Shown here in pieces: positions 24,392-31,312 of a stretch of DNA of 33,821 nt. The first letter of the stretch is position 1. Each line of letters opens with the position of its first letter. Made by a program: the position numbers and the translations under genes. The notes below the pieces were generated by a model that did not search any database, was not told the origin of the DNA, and saw only the letters and a list, made by a program, of their open reading frames with translations. This DNA comes from JANWZL01 sp037445185 (GTDB lineage: Bacteria > Pseudomonadota > Gammaproteobacteria > Burkholderiales > Thiobacillaceae), in assembly GCA_037445185.1 (NCBI GenBank), contig JBBIKZ010000014.1, positions 1 through 33,821 on the forward strand, in the 5' to 3' direction.

Positions 24392-25703
24392 TCAGGCATC
24401 CAACTCCTCCGCCCAGATCATGGCCTTGACGTGGGCGAGATTGACCTCATCGGGGCTTGCCCCGACCAGTTCGGCCAGTTGGGCGATGCGCTCCTGGTCG
24501 AAATGTTCGCAGGCGAGCACCAGCCGCAGATAGGGGGCGTACGGTCCCTCCCGGCGGGTCAGCGCGGCCACCACCTCGTCCGGAAGGCGCAGCTGGCCCA
24601 GGGCCTGATCCATGGGGACGTTGAACAGGGCGTCCAGGGTGGAGAGGATGCCGACCAGGAACAGCCCGCCCAGTTGACCGGCGGGCAGGCGCGATTCGCC
24701 CAGGGACTCAGCGAAACGGGCCCGGATGAGGGCGTTCCGGAGCAGGGCCTGGGCACGCGGGTCGGCCGGCCCCTGGGTGAACAGCAGCAGGGTGAGCCAG
24801 CGGTAGAGCTGGTCGTAACCGAGCAGTATGAGGGCCTGGCCGATCGATTTCACCGGGCTGCGCAGCCCGAACGCGGGTGAATTCAGCAGGCGCAGCAGCT
24901 TGTAGGTCAGGCCGGCATCGGTCTTGAAGCGGGCCTCGATCTGGCTCGCCTCGGCCTGGCTCATGACCAGGTTGAGCAACTCCATGATGCGCTGCCGGCT
25001 GCTGTCGATGCGATTGCGGCAGCCCGGCTGCAGACAGGTGAAGTAGTAGCCCTGGAACAGGTCGAACTGAAGCTTCCTGCAGGCCTCGTAGGCCTCTTCC
25101 GTGTCCACGTTGCGGGCGATGAGGCGGGCCTTGCCCGCACGTCTGAGCGTCTGCACATGCTCGATCAGACTGGGCACGTCGTGACGGGTGACATCGAGGC
25201 GGATGTAGCGGCACTGGCGCAACAGGTGGGTGACATCCGGCTGCCGGGGCGGCACTTCCACGGCGAGGGGGATGCCGCCTTGGGCAATGACCTGCAGCAC
25301 GGGCTCGGGGGCGTGGAGGAGATCCGCTCCGGGGATGCTCAGCACGATCCTGCCCGCGGGCAGTTGTGCCAGCATCGGGTTCATCAGGGTGTCCGGCGCC
25401 ACGGCGAGGAAGGTGAGCCGGTCACCCAGGGCCTGCTGATAGGCCAGTCGATGACACTGGTGAGCAGCATCTCGTCGCGCATCTGCTGCAGGCTCTGCGC
25501 GCCGGGCAGGGCCGGTACGGGCACCCGTTCGCGCAGCGCGAGCTCGTAGCCGGCGATGTGATAGTGGCCGTCCAGGATGGGTTGGCGGACCAGGAAACGC
25601 TGCAGATGGGGGGGATGCTCAGTTCGCCGCCCGTGCCGGCAGGGCGCGGCTGCGCGGCGGTGTCCGGCTTCCCGGCAGCGACGGTGGCGCGTTCCCTGGG
25701 CAT
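24392..25703 (-). pseudogene. EAL-HDOD signalling protein (copy 2), broken by two frameshifts
   Basis: A close paralogue of the EAL-HDOD gene at 9335: HDOD text LLRLLNSPAFGLRSPVKSIGQAL and GYDQLYRWLTLLLF, degenerate EAL, QGYYFT motif. The intact frame covers only 336 aa (24392-25402). Upstream, the expected residues (RFLVRQPILDGHYHIAGYEL, then LQQMRDEMLLTSVID) lie in another frame. One base is missing near 25446-25448, where copy 1 has one more. A second shift is needed at a run of seven G (25608-25614) to connect with ATG 25703; eight would restore the frame. With both repairs the protein would be about 437 aa, like copy 1. It is either a decaying gene or carries assembly errors. A MITE sits 7 nt upstream of the ATG. 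Confidence 0.85.
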
Positions 25704-25710
25704 CTCCTAG

Positions 25711-25871
25711 GAGCCTGTCGGACTTGAGCGATCGTAGCGAGCCGGGTGGGAGAGCGAGGACAGTTTTTCACGATTTCGAGGCGCATAGTGGGCCTATGCA
25801 ACGAGAAATCGGGGGAAAATGGACCGCTCTTCCCACCGGCGCAGTAGATCAGTCTCAAGTCCGACAGGCTC
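25711..25871. mobile_element. 161-bp palindromic MITE with CTAG target duplication
   Basis: The terminal inverted repeats are perfect over 18 bp: GAGCCTGTCGGACTTGAG at 25711-25728 and its complement at 25854-25871. CTAG flanks each end (25707-25710 and 25872-25875), fitting a 4-bp target duplication. The interior is also largely self-complementary around a centre near 25789 (CATAG-TGGGC-CTATG; GGTGGGA/TCCCACC arms), so the element could fold into one long hairpin. It has no coding capacity, hence a non-autonomous element moved by a transposase elsewhere in the genome. The CTAG target and ends suggest an IS with 4-bp duplications, but the parent family is not assigned here. Confidence 0.88.
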
Positions 25872-28241
25872 CTAGGCCGTGTTCTGCAGTTTGCTCAACA
25901 GGGCATCCATCGCTCTGTCCATTAGGGGCACGCTGTCGATGATCTGGATCTGGCCCTCGCGCAGCTTTGCGGCCAATCCGTTGGCACTGATCGACATGGC
26001 CCTCTGGCCGAGCCGGTTGGTAAACAGGTAGAGGCCCTTCATCGGGCTGATCCAGGCGAGCTTGGCGCGGGCCATCTTGCCGTCCTCCTGGCGGAATTCG
26101 ATCCAGCTGCCGTGCTTGAGCTGCCGGACCGCGACATCGTAGGAGTCGCCCTCCGGTTCTCCCCCCGCCAGCCAGCTCACGTCCGTCACCAGGATCTCCT
26201 CGGTGTCGGCATGGTGACTGACGATGGGCAGGGCGGAGACCTCCTGCAGCAGCGTCGGCGTCACCTCCACGGCCTCGTTCTGGACTGGCACTGCCTCGAA
26301 ATCCACCGGATCGTGGCTCACCGGCTGCGGGGGCGCAGCGGGGATGGGGCTCACGGCCGGCTCCGGGGCCGGCTCGGCCGTCGGCCCCTTCATGCCGCGC
26401 TTGACCGCTTCGGCGTGGCATTTCACCAAGGCGGCAAAGAATCGGTCCTGCTCCGGCTGGGGGGTCTCCAGGGCCTTGAAGCCGTCGGACAGTCGCTTGA
26501 GCATGCCCGGCAGACGCTGCACCAGCAGTTTGCGTTCCTCCGCCGTGGTCTTGGGTGCGACGCTCCAGACCAGATCAGACATGGTCTGCACCGCGCCCCG
26601 CCACGCCTCGCTGTCCTCGCCGGTTTGGCTGTAGATCAGGGTGAGCAGCCGTCGCCAAGTCCCGTGCAGGAACTCCTGGATCAGCACAGGGGCGGGGTGG
26701 CCGAAGAGCTGGGTATGGATGGTGTCGTAGGCGATCGTATCGGCGATCTCGCGCTGCTCGCGTGTGTAGAGGAGCTGGGCGCCGCGTGCCGTATGGCTGT
26801 CGATCTGCCGCTTTTCCTCGGCGAGATAGCCTTCCAGGTCTGCCAGCGCGTCATGGAACACGTCCAGTTTGTCGTCGAAGTCGTTCAGGATGCGCTGGGC
26901 GATCTCGTCCACCTTGCGGTACAGCCCGCTCTCGTGGCCCTCCTCCGCGTCCCAGCCCATCGAGACCTCGGCCAGCGTGTCCAGCAGCCGGCGGGCGGGG
27001 TGATTCTTCTGCGAGAAGAAATTGCGGTCCAGCATGGCCACCTTGAGCACCGGGATCTGCAGCCGGCCGATCAGCGCCTTCATGGCATCCGGTACACGCC
27101 GGTCGTCCAGGATGTAGTCGAAGATCAGCGCCACGATGTCCAGGGTCATGGCATCCACATGGCCCACCCCCACCGCCACCCCGGCGTTCTTGAGCTCCCG
27201 CAGCACGTTGATCTGGCCGTCCTGCAGGCGCGCGGCATCCAGGCCATGCAGGTCCAGGCCATGCAGGTCCAGGCCATCGGTCTGGCCGCGCTGCAGCTGG
27301 GTCAACGTGTGCACGAACAAGGGCGTGGCAACGGTGCTGCCGGCGGCGAGAGAGCCAGCGACGGTACTGGCCATGCCGGCCGCCACAGTCGGGCCGCTGC
27401 CGGCCATCAGCGCTGTGCCCGTAGGCAAGGCGCCTGCCGCATGCCCACCAGACCCGAGGAGTCGCCCCAGGACGGTGAGGAGGTCCGCGCTGTGCAGGGG
27501 GCTGCCATCTCCGCCTTTCTCACCGGCAGCCGGCGCGTTGGGCCTCGGTCCCTTCTTGAGCCCGACGCGGATGGCGGGCAGCACGCCCTTGTCCGCGAGC
27601 AAGCGGTTCAAGCTCTGATAGACCGCCTTGACTCGTTCGGGCAGGTGCTTGTTGAGCATGGACGCCAGCACGAGCCTCGTTTTCAAGCTACTGCCATGTT
27701 CCTTCAAGGTGTCGAGGATGGCCTTGCCGATGGCCTCGGGCCCCAGCGGGTTGTCCTCGGAGGACAGGTCGCGCTGGTTGAGCAGCACGCCGATGCGCTG
27801 ATTCAGTCCGAACAGCTCTTCTCCACAGGCGTTGTGCAGGGCGTTGGCCAGGTTGTTGATCGCCAGGGTCTCCTCGAGATCATCCGGTTCCATCAGGCTG
27901 AGCTGCACATCCGACCGAGCAGCCGGGTTCGAGGCCGTCAGACCCTTGCGGCAGCTACGCTTGAATTCCTTGAAGAAGGTCTGGCGAAAGCCAACCTCGA
28001 TGGCGGAGGCATGATCGCGCAGGAATTCCATGCCCTCGAGGTAGAGCATGCTCATCTCGTGATGCCGGGTCTGGGCGGCCAACCGATGCAGTTCCTTGCC
28101 GGAGACCTCCAGGGCTGTGCCCACGGCTTCGACGAGCCGGTTTGCCGCCAGCTCGCCGCTGTCGTCCAGGACACGGTTGACCGTCGGCCCTGCCGTGCGG
28201 CGGGACTGGCTGAATTCGACGACATTCCGCGCTTCCTGCAT
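25872..28241 (-). CDS. DUF1631-family protein, full length
   Basis: A 789-aa mostly helical cytoplasmic protein of the DUF1631 family, with no enzyme motif. The N-terminal helical part spans about 1-240. A low-complexity linker follows, rich in Gly/Ala and with a repeated GLDLH unit at about 320-335. A conserved central region (FDYILDDRRVPDAMKALIGRLQIPVLKVAMLD) and a C-terminal helical block come next. A small C-terminal beta domain at about 690-765 (LKHGSWIEFRQEDGK, LAWISPMKGLYLFTN) looks like a PilZ-type barrel, but without the usual RxxxR motif. ATG 28241 has an AGGAGA site 7 nt upstream and is preferred over TTG 28316. The leader carries a c-di-GMP riboswitch and sigma-28-like promoter. 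Its TAG stop lies in the MITE target duplication. Function unknown; context says c-di-GMP and motility. Confidence 0.9.
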   Translation of the reverse strand: MQEARNVVEFSQSRRTAGPTVNRVLDDSGELAANRLVEAVGTALEVSGKELHRLAAQTRHHEMSMLYLEGMEFLRDHASAIEVGFRQTFFKEFKRSCRKGLTASNPAARSDVQLSLMEPDDLEETLAINNLANALHNACGEELFGLNQRIGVLLNQRDLSSEDNPLGPEAIGKAILDTLKEHGSSLKTRLVLASMLNKHLPERVKAVYQSLNRLLADKGVLPAIRVGLKKGPRPNAPAAGEKGGDGSPLHSADLLTVLGRLLGSGGHAAGALPTGTALMAGSGPTVAAGMASTVAGSLAAGSTVATPLFVHTLTQLQRGQTDGLDLHGLDLHGLDAARLQDGQINVLRELKNAGVAVGVGHVDAMTLDIVALIFDYILDDRRVPDAMKALIGRLQIPVLKVAMLDRNFFSQKNHPARRLLDTLAEVSMGWDAEEGHESGLYRKVDEIAQRILNDFDDKLDVFHDALADLEGYLAEEKRQIDSHTARGAQLLYTREQREIADTIAYDTIHTQLFGHPAPVLIQEFLHGTWRRLLTLIYSQTGEDSEAWRGAVQTMSDLVWSVAPKTTAEERKLLVQRLPGMLKRLSDGFKALETPQPEQDRFFAALVKCHAEAVKRGMKGPTAEPAPEPAVSPIPAAPPQPVSHDPVDFEAVPVQNEAVEVTPTLLQEVSALPIVSHHADTEEILVTDVSWLAGGEPEGDSYDVAVRQLKHGSWIEFRQEDGKMARAKLAWISPMKGLYLFTNRLGQRAMSISANGLAAKLREGQIQIIDSVPLMDRAMDALLSKLQNTA
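27241..27277 (-). repeat. 15-bp tandem repeat inside the DUF1631 gene
   Basis: Two exact copies of AGGCCATGCAGGTCC (plus strand) at 27241-27255 and 27256-27270, then a partial third copy to 27277. They encode the repeated peptide GLDLH in the Gly/Ala linker. The 15-bp unit keeps the frame, so copy number could vary without destroying the protein. Confidence 0.8.
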
Positions 28242-28372
28242 GGTCTGTCTCCTGCTGATCAGATGATGCGCAAGGCGTGGTGACGGCCAGATCGTACCGA
28301 CTGGAGAGCTGGCCAACGGCAGGGCAAAGAGGAGACGGACCCAGGCGCTGCGCGCATCGTCCCCCGAGGGGC

Positions 28373-28406
28373 GTCAGTTCCTCCGGTACGGCCGTGCGGA
28401 GCTGAC
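28373..28406 (-). other. Stem-loop in the leader between riboswitch and DUF1631 gene
   Basis: On the minus strand GTCAGCTCCG (28406-28397) can pair with CGGAG-GAA-CTGAC (28385-28373), forming a 10-bp stem with a 3-nt bulge. A short CCCC-TC-GGGG hairpin follows directly. Neither is followed by a T run, so they are not typical intrinsic terminators. They may be part of the riboswitch expression platform or a Rho-related structure. A further 6-bp pairing (GGCCAG/CTGGCC) lies nearer the start codon. Confidence 0.3.
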
Positions 28407-28439
28407 CTGGGGAATGAGTCGCAGCGGGAAGGCGCACAT

Positions 28440-28542
28440 ACCTGACCTTCCTGGCTACCTGGTAATCCCGCTGTCATAGGGTGTGCCCCCCTTAGACCGG
28501 TGATTTTGCGTCCCCGCCTTTCGGCGGTTTGCCCTTGCAGGT
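28440..28542 (-). promoter_or_regulatory. Cyclic di-GMP-I (GEMM-I) riboswitch aptamer
   Basis: Read on the minus strand, this has the GEMM-I core. Helix P1 is ACCTG (28542-28538) with CAGGT (28444-28440). The conserved AGGGCAAACC comes next, then P2 CCGCC-GAAA-GGCGG with its GNRA tetraloop, then GGGACGCAAA. The P3 arm contains TCTAAG and TATGA, which resemble the 11-nt tetraloop receptor (CCTAAG/TATGG) with a compensating change, then AGCGGGATTACC. These are the hallmark segments of the Vc2-type c-di-GMP aptamer. The predicted start site of the sigma-28-like promoter is about 20 nt upstream. The aptamer ends 198 nt before the DUF1631 ATG. Whether it turns expression on or off is not evident. 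Confidence 0.93.
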
Positions 28543-28569
28543 TGCACCAACGCTTTTCTGCCTGAACAC

Positions 28570-28597
28570 TTATCGGTAGACCCGAAAGGAAACTTTA
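28570..28597 (-). promoter_or_regulatory. Candidate sigma-28 (FliA) promoter driving the riboswitch-DUF1631 transcript
   Basis: On the minus strand TAAAGTTT (28597-28590), a 12-nt spacer, then ACCGATAA (28577-28570). The -35 element matches the FliA consensus at all 8 positions and the -10 at 7 of 8; the spacer is 1 nt longer than the usual 11. The start point would fall around 28562, leaving only about 20 nt before the aptamer, which is where a leader promoter should be. A run of eight A lies just upstream of the -35 (28601-28608). Confidence 0.7.
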
Positions 28598-28714
28598 GGG
28601 TTTTTTTTCAGCACTGACCCGAAGCCGTGCAGTTCTACCGGCACGCCCGGGACGGCGGGCGCGAGCCGGACGCCGGTGCCGGTGCGGGATCAGGGTCCTT
28701 TCGTGGAGTGATGG

Positions 28715-29206
28715 GTGATCGGACTATTACAGCGGGTGAGCGAGGCGAGGGTCAGCGTCGAAGGCCGAACGGTGGGTGAGATCGGCCCGGGTCTGCTCGT
28801 GCTGGTGGGGGTGGAGCGCGGCGACGATGAGGCGGGTGCCGACCGGCTGCTGGAACGCCTCCTGGGCTACCGGGTGTTTGCCGATGCGGCGGGCCGCATG
28901 AATCGCAGTCTGCGCGAGACGGGTGGCGGCCTGCTGCTGGTGTCGCAGTTCACCCTGGTTGCCGATACGGACAAGGGCACGCGCCCGAGTTTCTCCGCCG
29001 CCGCAGGGCCGGAGGAGGGCAGGCGGCTGTTCGAATATCTCTTGCAGCGGGCGCGCATGCACCACGACCCTGTCGCGACGGGCGTGTTCGGCGCCCACAT
29101 GCACGTGGCCCTGGTCAATGACGGCCCGGTGACCTTCCAGCTCAGGGTGCGGCCTGAGGCGTTGTCCGCGACGGCCGCGGCGGCTCACTCCTCCAGAAAG
29201 GGATAA
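28715..29206 (+). CDS. dtd: D-aminoacyl-tRNA deacylase
   Basis: A 163-aa enzyme that removes D-amino acids (and glycine) wrongly attached to tRNA. It opens as the family does (IGLLQRVSEARVSVEGR), carries the catalytic SQFT motif in LLVSQFTLVADT, and has the chirality-checking GPVT motif in NDGPVTFQL. Start is GTG 28715, with GGAG 7 nt before it. The last 15-20 residues exceed the typical length of about 145 and overlap the convergent old yellow enzyme gene by 22 nt. It is transcribed divergently from the DUF1631 operon across a 473-nt region, most of which is the riboswitch leader. Confidence 0.95.
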   Translation: MIGLLQRVSEARVSVEGRTVGEIGPGLLVLVGVERGDDEAGADRLLERLLGYRVFADAAGRMNRSLRETGGGLLLVSQFTLVADTDKGTRPSFSAAAGPEEGRRLFEYLLQRARMHHDPVATGVFGAHMHVALVNDGPVTFQLRVRPEALSATAAAAHSSRKG

Positions 29207-30264
29207 TCCGTGTAACCCCGCTCGTCCCCGCCGTAGAAGGTGGACGCATCGGGGCTGTTGAGGGGGGCATCGCGCCGCAGCCGCTCGACCAGGTCGGGAT
29301 TCGCCAGAAACAGGGTGCCGAAGGCGACCAGGTCCGCCTCGCCCTGCGCGACGGCCGCCATGGCCGCGGCACGGTCATAGCCGTGGTTGGACATGTAGAT
29401 GCCGCGCCACAGCCGACGCAGTTTGGCGAGGTCGAAGGCCGGCCCCGCGGCGCCGGGGGCGTCCATGCCCAGCCGGGTGACGTGAAGATAGGCCAGATCG
29501 AGCGGGTTGAGCAGTTCCACCACGCGTGTGAATGTCCCCTCCGGATCGCTGTCGCGCATGTCATTGAAGGGCTGGAGGGGGGACAGGCGCACGCCCACCC
29601 GGTGGCTGCCCCATACCTCGCAAACCGCGTCCAGGACCTCCAGCAGCAGCCGGGCGCGGTTGTCCAAGCTGCCGCCATAGGCGTCGCTGCGCCGGTTGGT
29701 GCCGTCACGCAGGAACTCGTCGAGCAGGTAGCCGTTGGCCGCGTGCACCTCCACCCCGTCGAAGCCGGCCGCCAGCGCGTTCTTCGCCGCCACGCGGTAC
29801 TGCTTGACGATGCCCGGGAGTTCCTCGAGGGCCAGTGCACGCGGGGTGACGAAGGGCTGCATGCCCTCGTAGGTGTAGGCCTCCCCTACCGGCTTGACCG
29901 CGGAAGGCGCCACGGGCAGGGCCCCCTCGGGCTGCAGGGAGGGGTGCGAGATGCGGCCGACGTGCCAGAGCTGGCAGTAGATATGTCCCCCGCGGGCGTG
30001 GACGGCCTGGGTGATGGGCGCCCACCCGCCTACCTGGGCCCCGTTCCAGATCCCCGGGGTGTAGGGGTAGCCGACCGCCTGCGGCGCGATGCAGGTGGCC
30101 TCGGTGATGATGAGGCCGGCACTGGCCCGCTGGCTGTAGTACTCCACCATCATGGCCGTGGGCACGCCGTCGCGGCGGGCGCGGTTGCGCGTGAGCGGGG
30201 CCATGACCAGGCGGTTGGGCAGGGTGGCCGGCCCCAACTGGAGAGGGGAGAAGAGATCGGACAT
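29185..30264 (-). CDS. Old yellow enzyme family FMN ene-reductase (NemA-like)
   Basis: A 359-aa TIM-barrel flavoprotein of the alkene reductase/N-ethylmaleimide reductase type, which reduces activated C=C bonds with NAD(P)H. Family motifs: LFSPLQLGPATLPNRLVMAP near the start, QLWHVGRISH, and GFDGVEVHAANGYLLDEFL with DAYGGSLDNRARLLLEV. ATG 30264 has AGGAG 6 nt upstream. The open frame runs on to 30606, but that part lies in the repeat element and is not homologous. The MITE-like element begins 11 nt upstream of the ATG, so the native promoter was probably displaced. The true substrate cannot be predicted. Confidence 0.92.
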   Translation of the reverse strand: MSDLFSPLQLGPATLPNRLVMAPLTRNRARRDGVPTAMMVEYYSQRASAGLIITEATCIAPQAVGYPYTPGIWNGAQVGGWAPITQAVHARGGHIYCQLWHVGRISHPSLQPEGALPVAPSAVKPVGEAYTYEGMQPFVTPRALALEELPGIVKQYRVAAKNALAAGFDGVEVHAANGYLLDEFLRDGTNRRSDAYGGSLDNRARLLLEVLDAVCEVWGSHRVGVRLSPLQPFNDMRDSDPEGTFTRVVELLNPLDLAYLHVTRLGMDAPGAAGPAFDLAKLRRLWRGIYMSNHGYDRAAAMAAVAQGEADLVAFGTLFLANPDLVERLRRDAPLNSPDASTFYGGDERGYTDYPFLEE

Positions 30265-30274
30265 GACGGCTCCT

Positions 30275-30520
30275 AGCCCGGATATTTCATGAGTATGCGG
30301 GATGATGGCGAGGCGGTTTGCGAGCAGATTCGCGCATCCCGCGCGAAGCCAATAGCGCGGCCTATTGGCGCCAAGCGGGGGCGTGAAGATGCCGCAAAGC
30401 GGCCGCCAGCGCCCGCGTAGCCCGAAGGCATGAAAGGGTTTTCTGCCGGCCGGCCCGACAAGGCAGGCCAGGCGCGACAAATGTTCGAAGTCAGGGGCGG
30501 TCTCATGAAATATCCGGGCT
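30275..30520. mobile_element. 246-bp MITE-like element with 19-bp perfect terminal inverted repeats
   Basis: AGCCCGGATATTTCATGAG at 30275-30293 is exactly complementary to 30502-30520. Between them are about 208 bp with no convincing gene and a few internal hairpins (for example GCCAATAG/CTATTGGC around 30352-30373). No clear target duplication is visible. It fills most of the 313-nt divergent gap between the old yellow enzyme gene and the thioredoxin-HEAT gene. The parental transposase family was not determined. Confidence 0.8.
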
Positions 30521-30577
30521 GGGTGTTTGCGGCGGTACGGACTTGACGGATCGGGTTGCCGTGCCGATTCTACCCGC

Positions 30578-31210
30578 ATGCCTGCCCCAGACGCCCTCCT
30601 GTGCATCTCCAGTCATTGCCCGAACTGCTCGGCCGTGCTCACCGCGCTGGCGGAGATGGTGAAGGCCGGCAGCCTGGGCGAGCTGCGCGTGGTGAACGTG
30701 GAACAGCGTCCGGAGACGGCGCGCGAGCTCGGTGTGCGCTCGGTACCGTGGGTGCGCATCGGTCCTTTCCATCTCACCGGCCTGCGCAGCCGTCAGGAGC
30801 TGGAATCCTGGGCCGGCAAGGTGTCGAGCGCATCCGGGATGGCCGACTGGTTCCACACCTTGCTCAAGGAGGGTGGACTCGATGAGGTCCTGGAGGTGGT
30901 GCAGCGGCAGCCCGAGCAACTCTCCGCCGTCCTGCCCATCGTCGCCAATCCGGAGGCCAGCCTCAACGTGCGCATCGGCGCCGGTGCGGTGTTGGAGGCA
31001 TACGCCGGCCAGCCTGCACTGCGCGCCCTGGTGCCTCGGCTGGCGGAGCTCTCTGCGCACGCGGATGCCCGTGTCCGGGCCGATGCCTGTCACTACCTGG
31101 GTTTGACGGGTGATCCCGCCGCCCGAGCCGCTCTGGAGGCCCGGCAGGATGACCCGGACAGGGAGGTGCGGGAGATCGCCACGGAGGCCCTCGCCGGTCT
31201 GCCGGACTGA
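30578..31210 (+). CDS. Thioredoxin-fold/HEAT-repeat fusion protein
   Basis: A 210-aa protein. Residues about 5-75 are a small thioredoxin/glutaredoxin-like domain with a CPNC redox motif (14-17, in SSHCPNCSAV) and the cis-proline segment RSVPWVRIG. The rest is helical, with HEAT-like repeats in the last 100 residues (ADARVRADACHYLGLTGD, DPDREVREIATEALAGL). No signal peptide is visible, so it acts in the cytoplasm. Start is ATG 30578; an earlier TTG at 30527 is possible but lies next to the repeat element. A TTGACG box at 30543-30548 has a poor -10 17 nt later. The HEAT part may bind a protein substrate for disulfide exchange; this is inference. Confidence 0.8.
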   Translation: MPAPDALLCISSHCPNCSAVLTALAEMVKAGSLGELRVVNVEQRPETARELGVRSVPWVRIGPFHLTGLRSRQELESWAGKVSSASGMADWFHTLLKEGGLDEVLEVVQRQPEQLSAVLPIVANPEASLNVRIGAGAVLEAYAGQPALRALVPRLAELSAHADARVRADACHYLGLTGDPAARAALEARQDDPDREVREIATEALAGLPD

Positions 31211-31312
31211 GCCTGGAGGATCACGCCCTGAACACCGGCAGACGCCGGTAGAGGTCTTGTTTGCCCGTCCGGCCTCGAGTTGCGGACCCAGTGCTGCCCG
31301 ACCCCCGGCCGC

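Noticed and set aside
26112..28283. Long open frame (723 codons) antisense to DUF1631
   Set aside because: It is a low-complexity shadow of a well-supported gene and would also run through that gene's ribosome site.
28440..28542. Possibility that the aptamer is a cGAMP-sensing GEMM-I variant
   Set aside because: The core AGGGCAAACC looks like the c-di-GMP class (Vc2), and the operon context is c-di-GMP signalling; only a binding test can exclude it fully.
30273..30606. Reading frames inside the 246-bp element as a small gene or an OYE extension
   Set aside because: The peptides are made of repeat-element sequence, lack a good start, and are absent from the conserved enzyme family.
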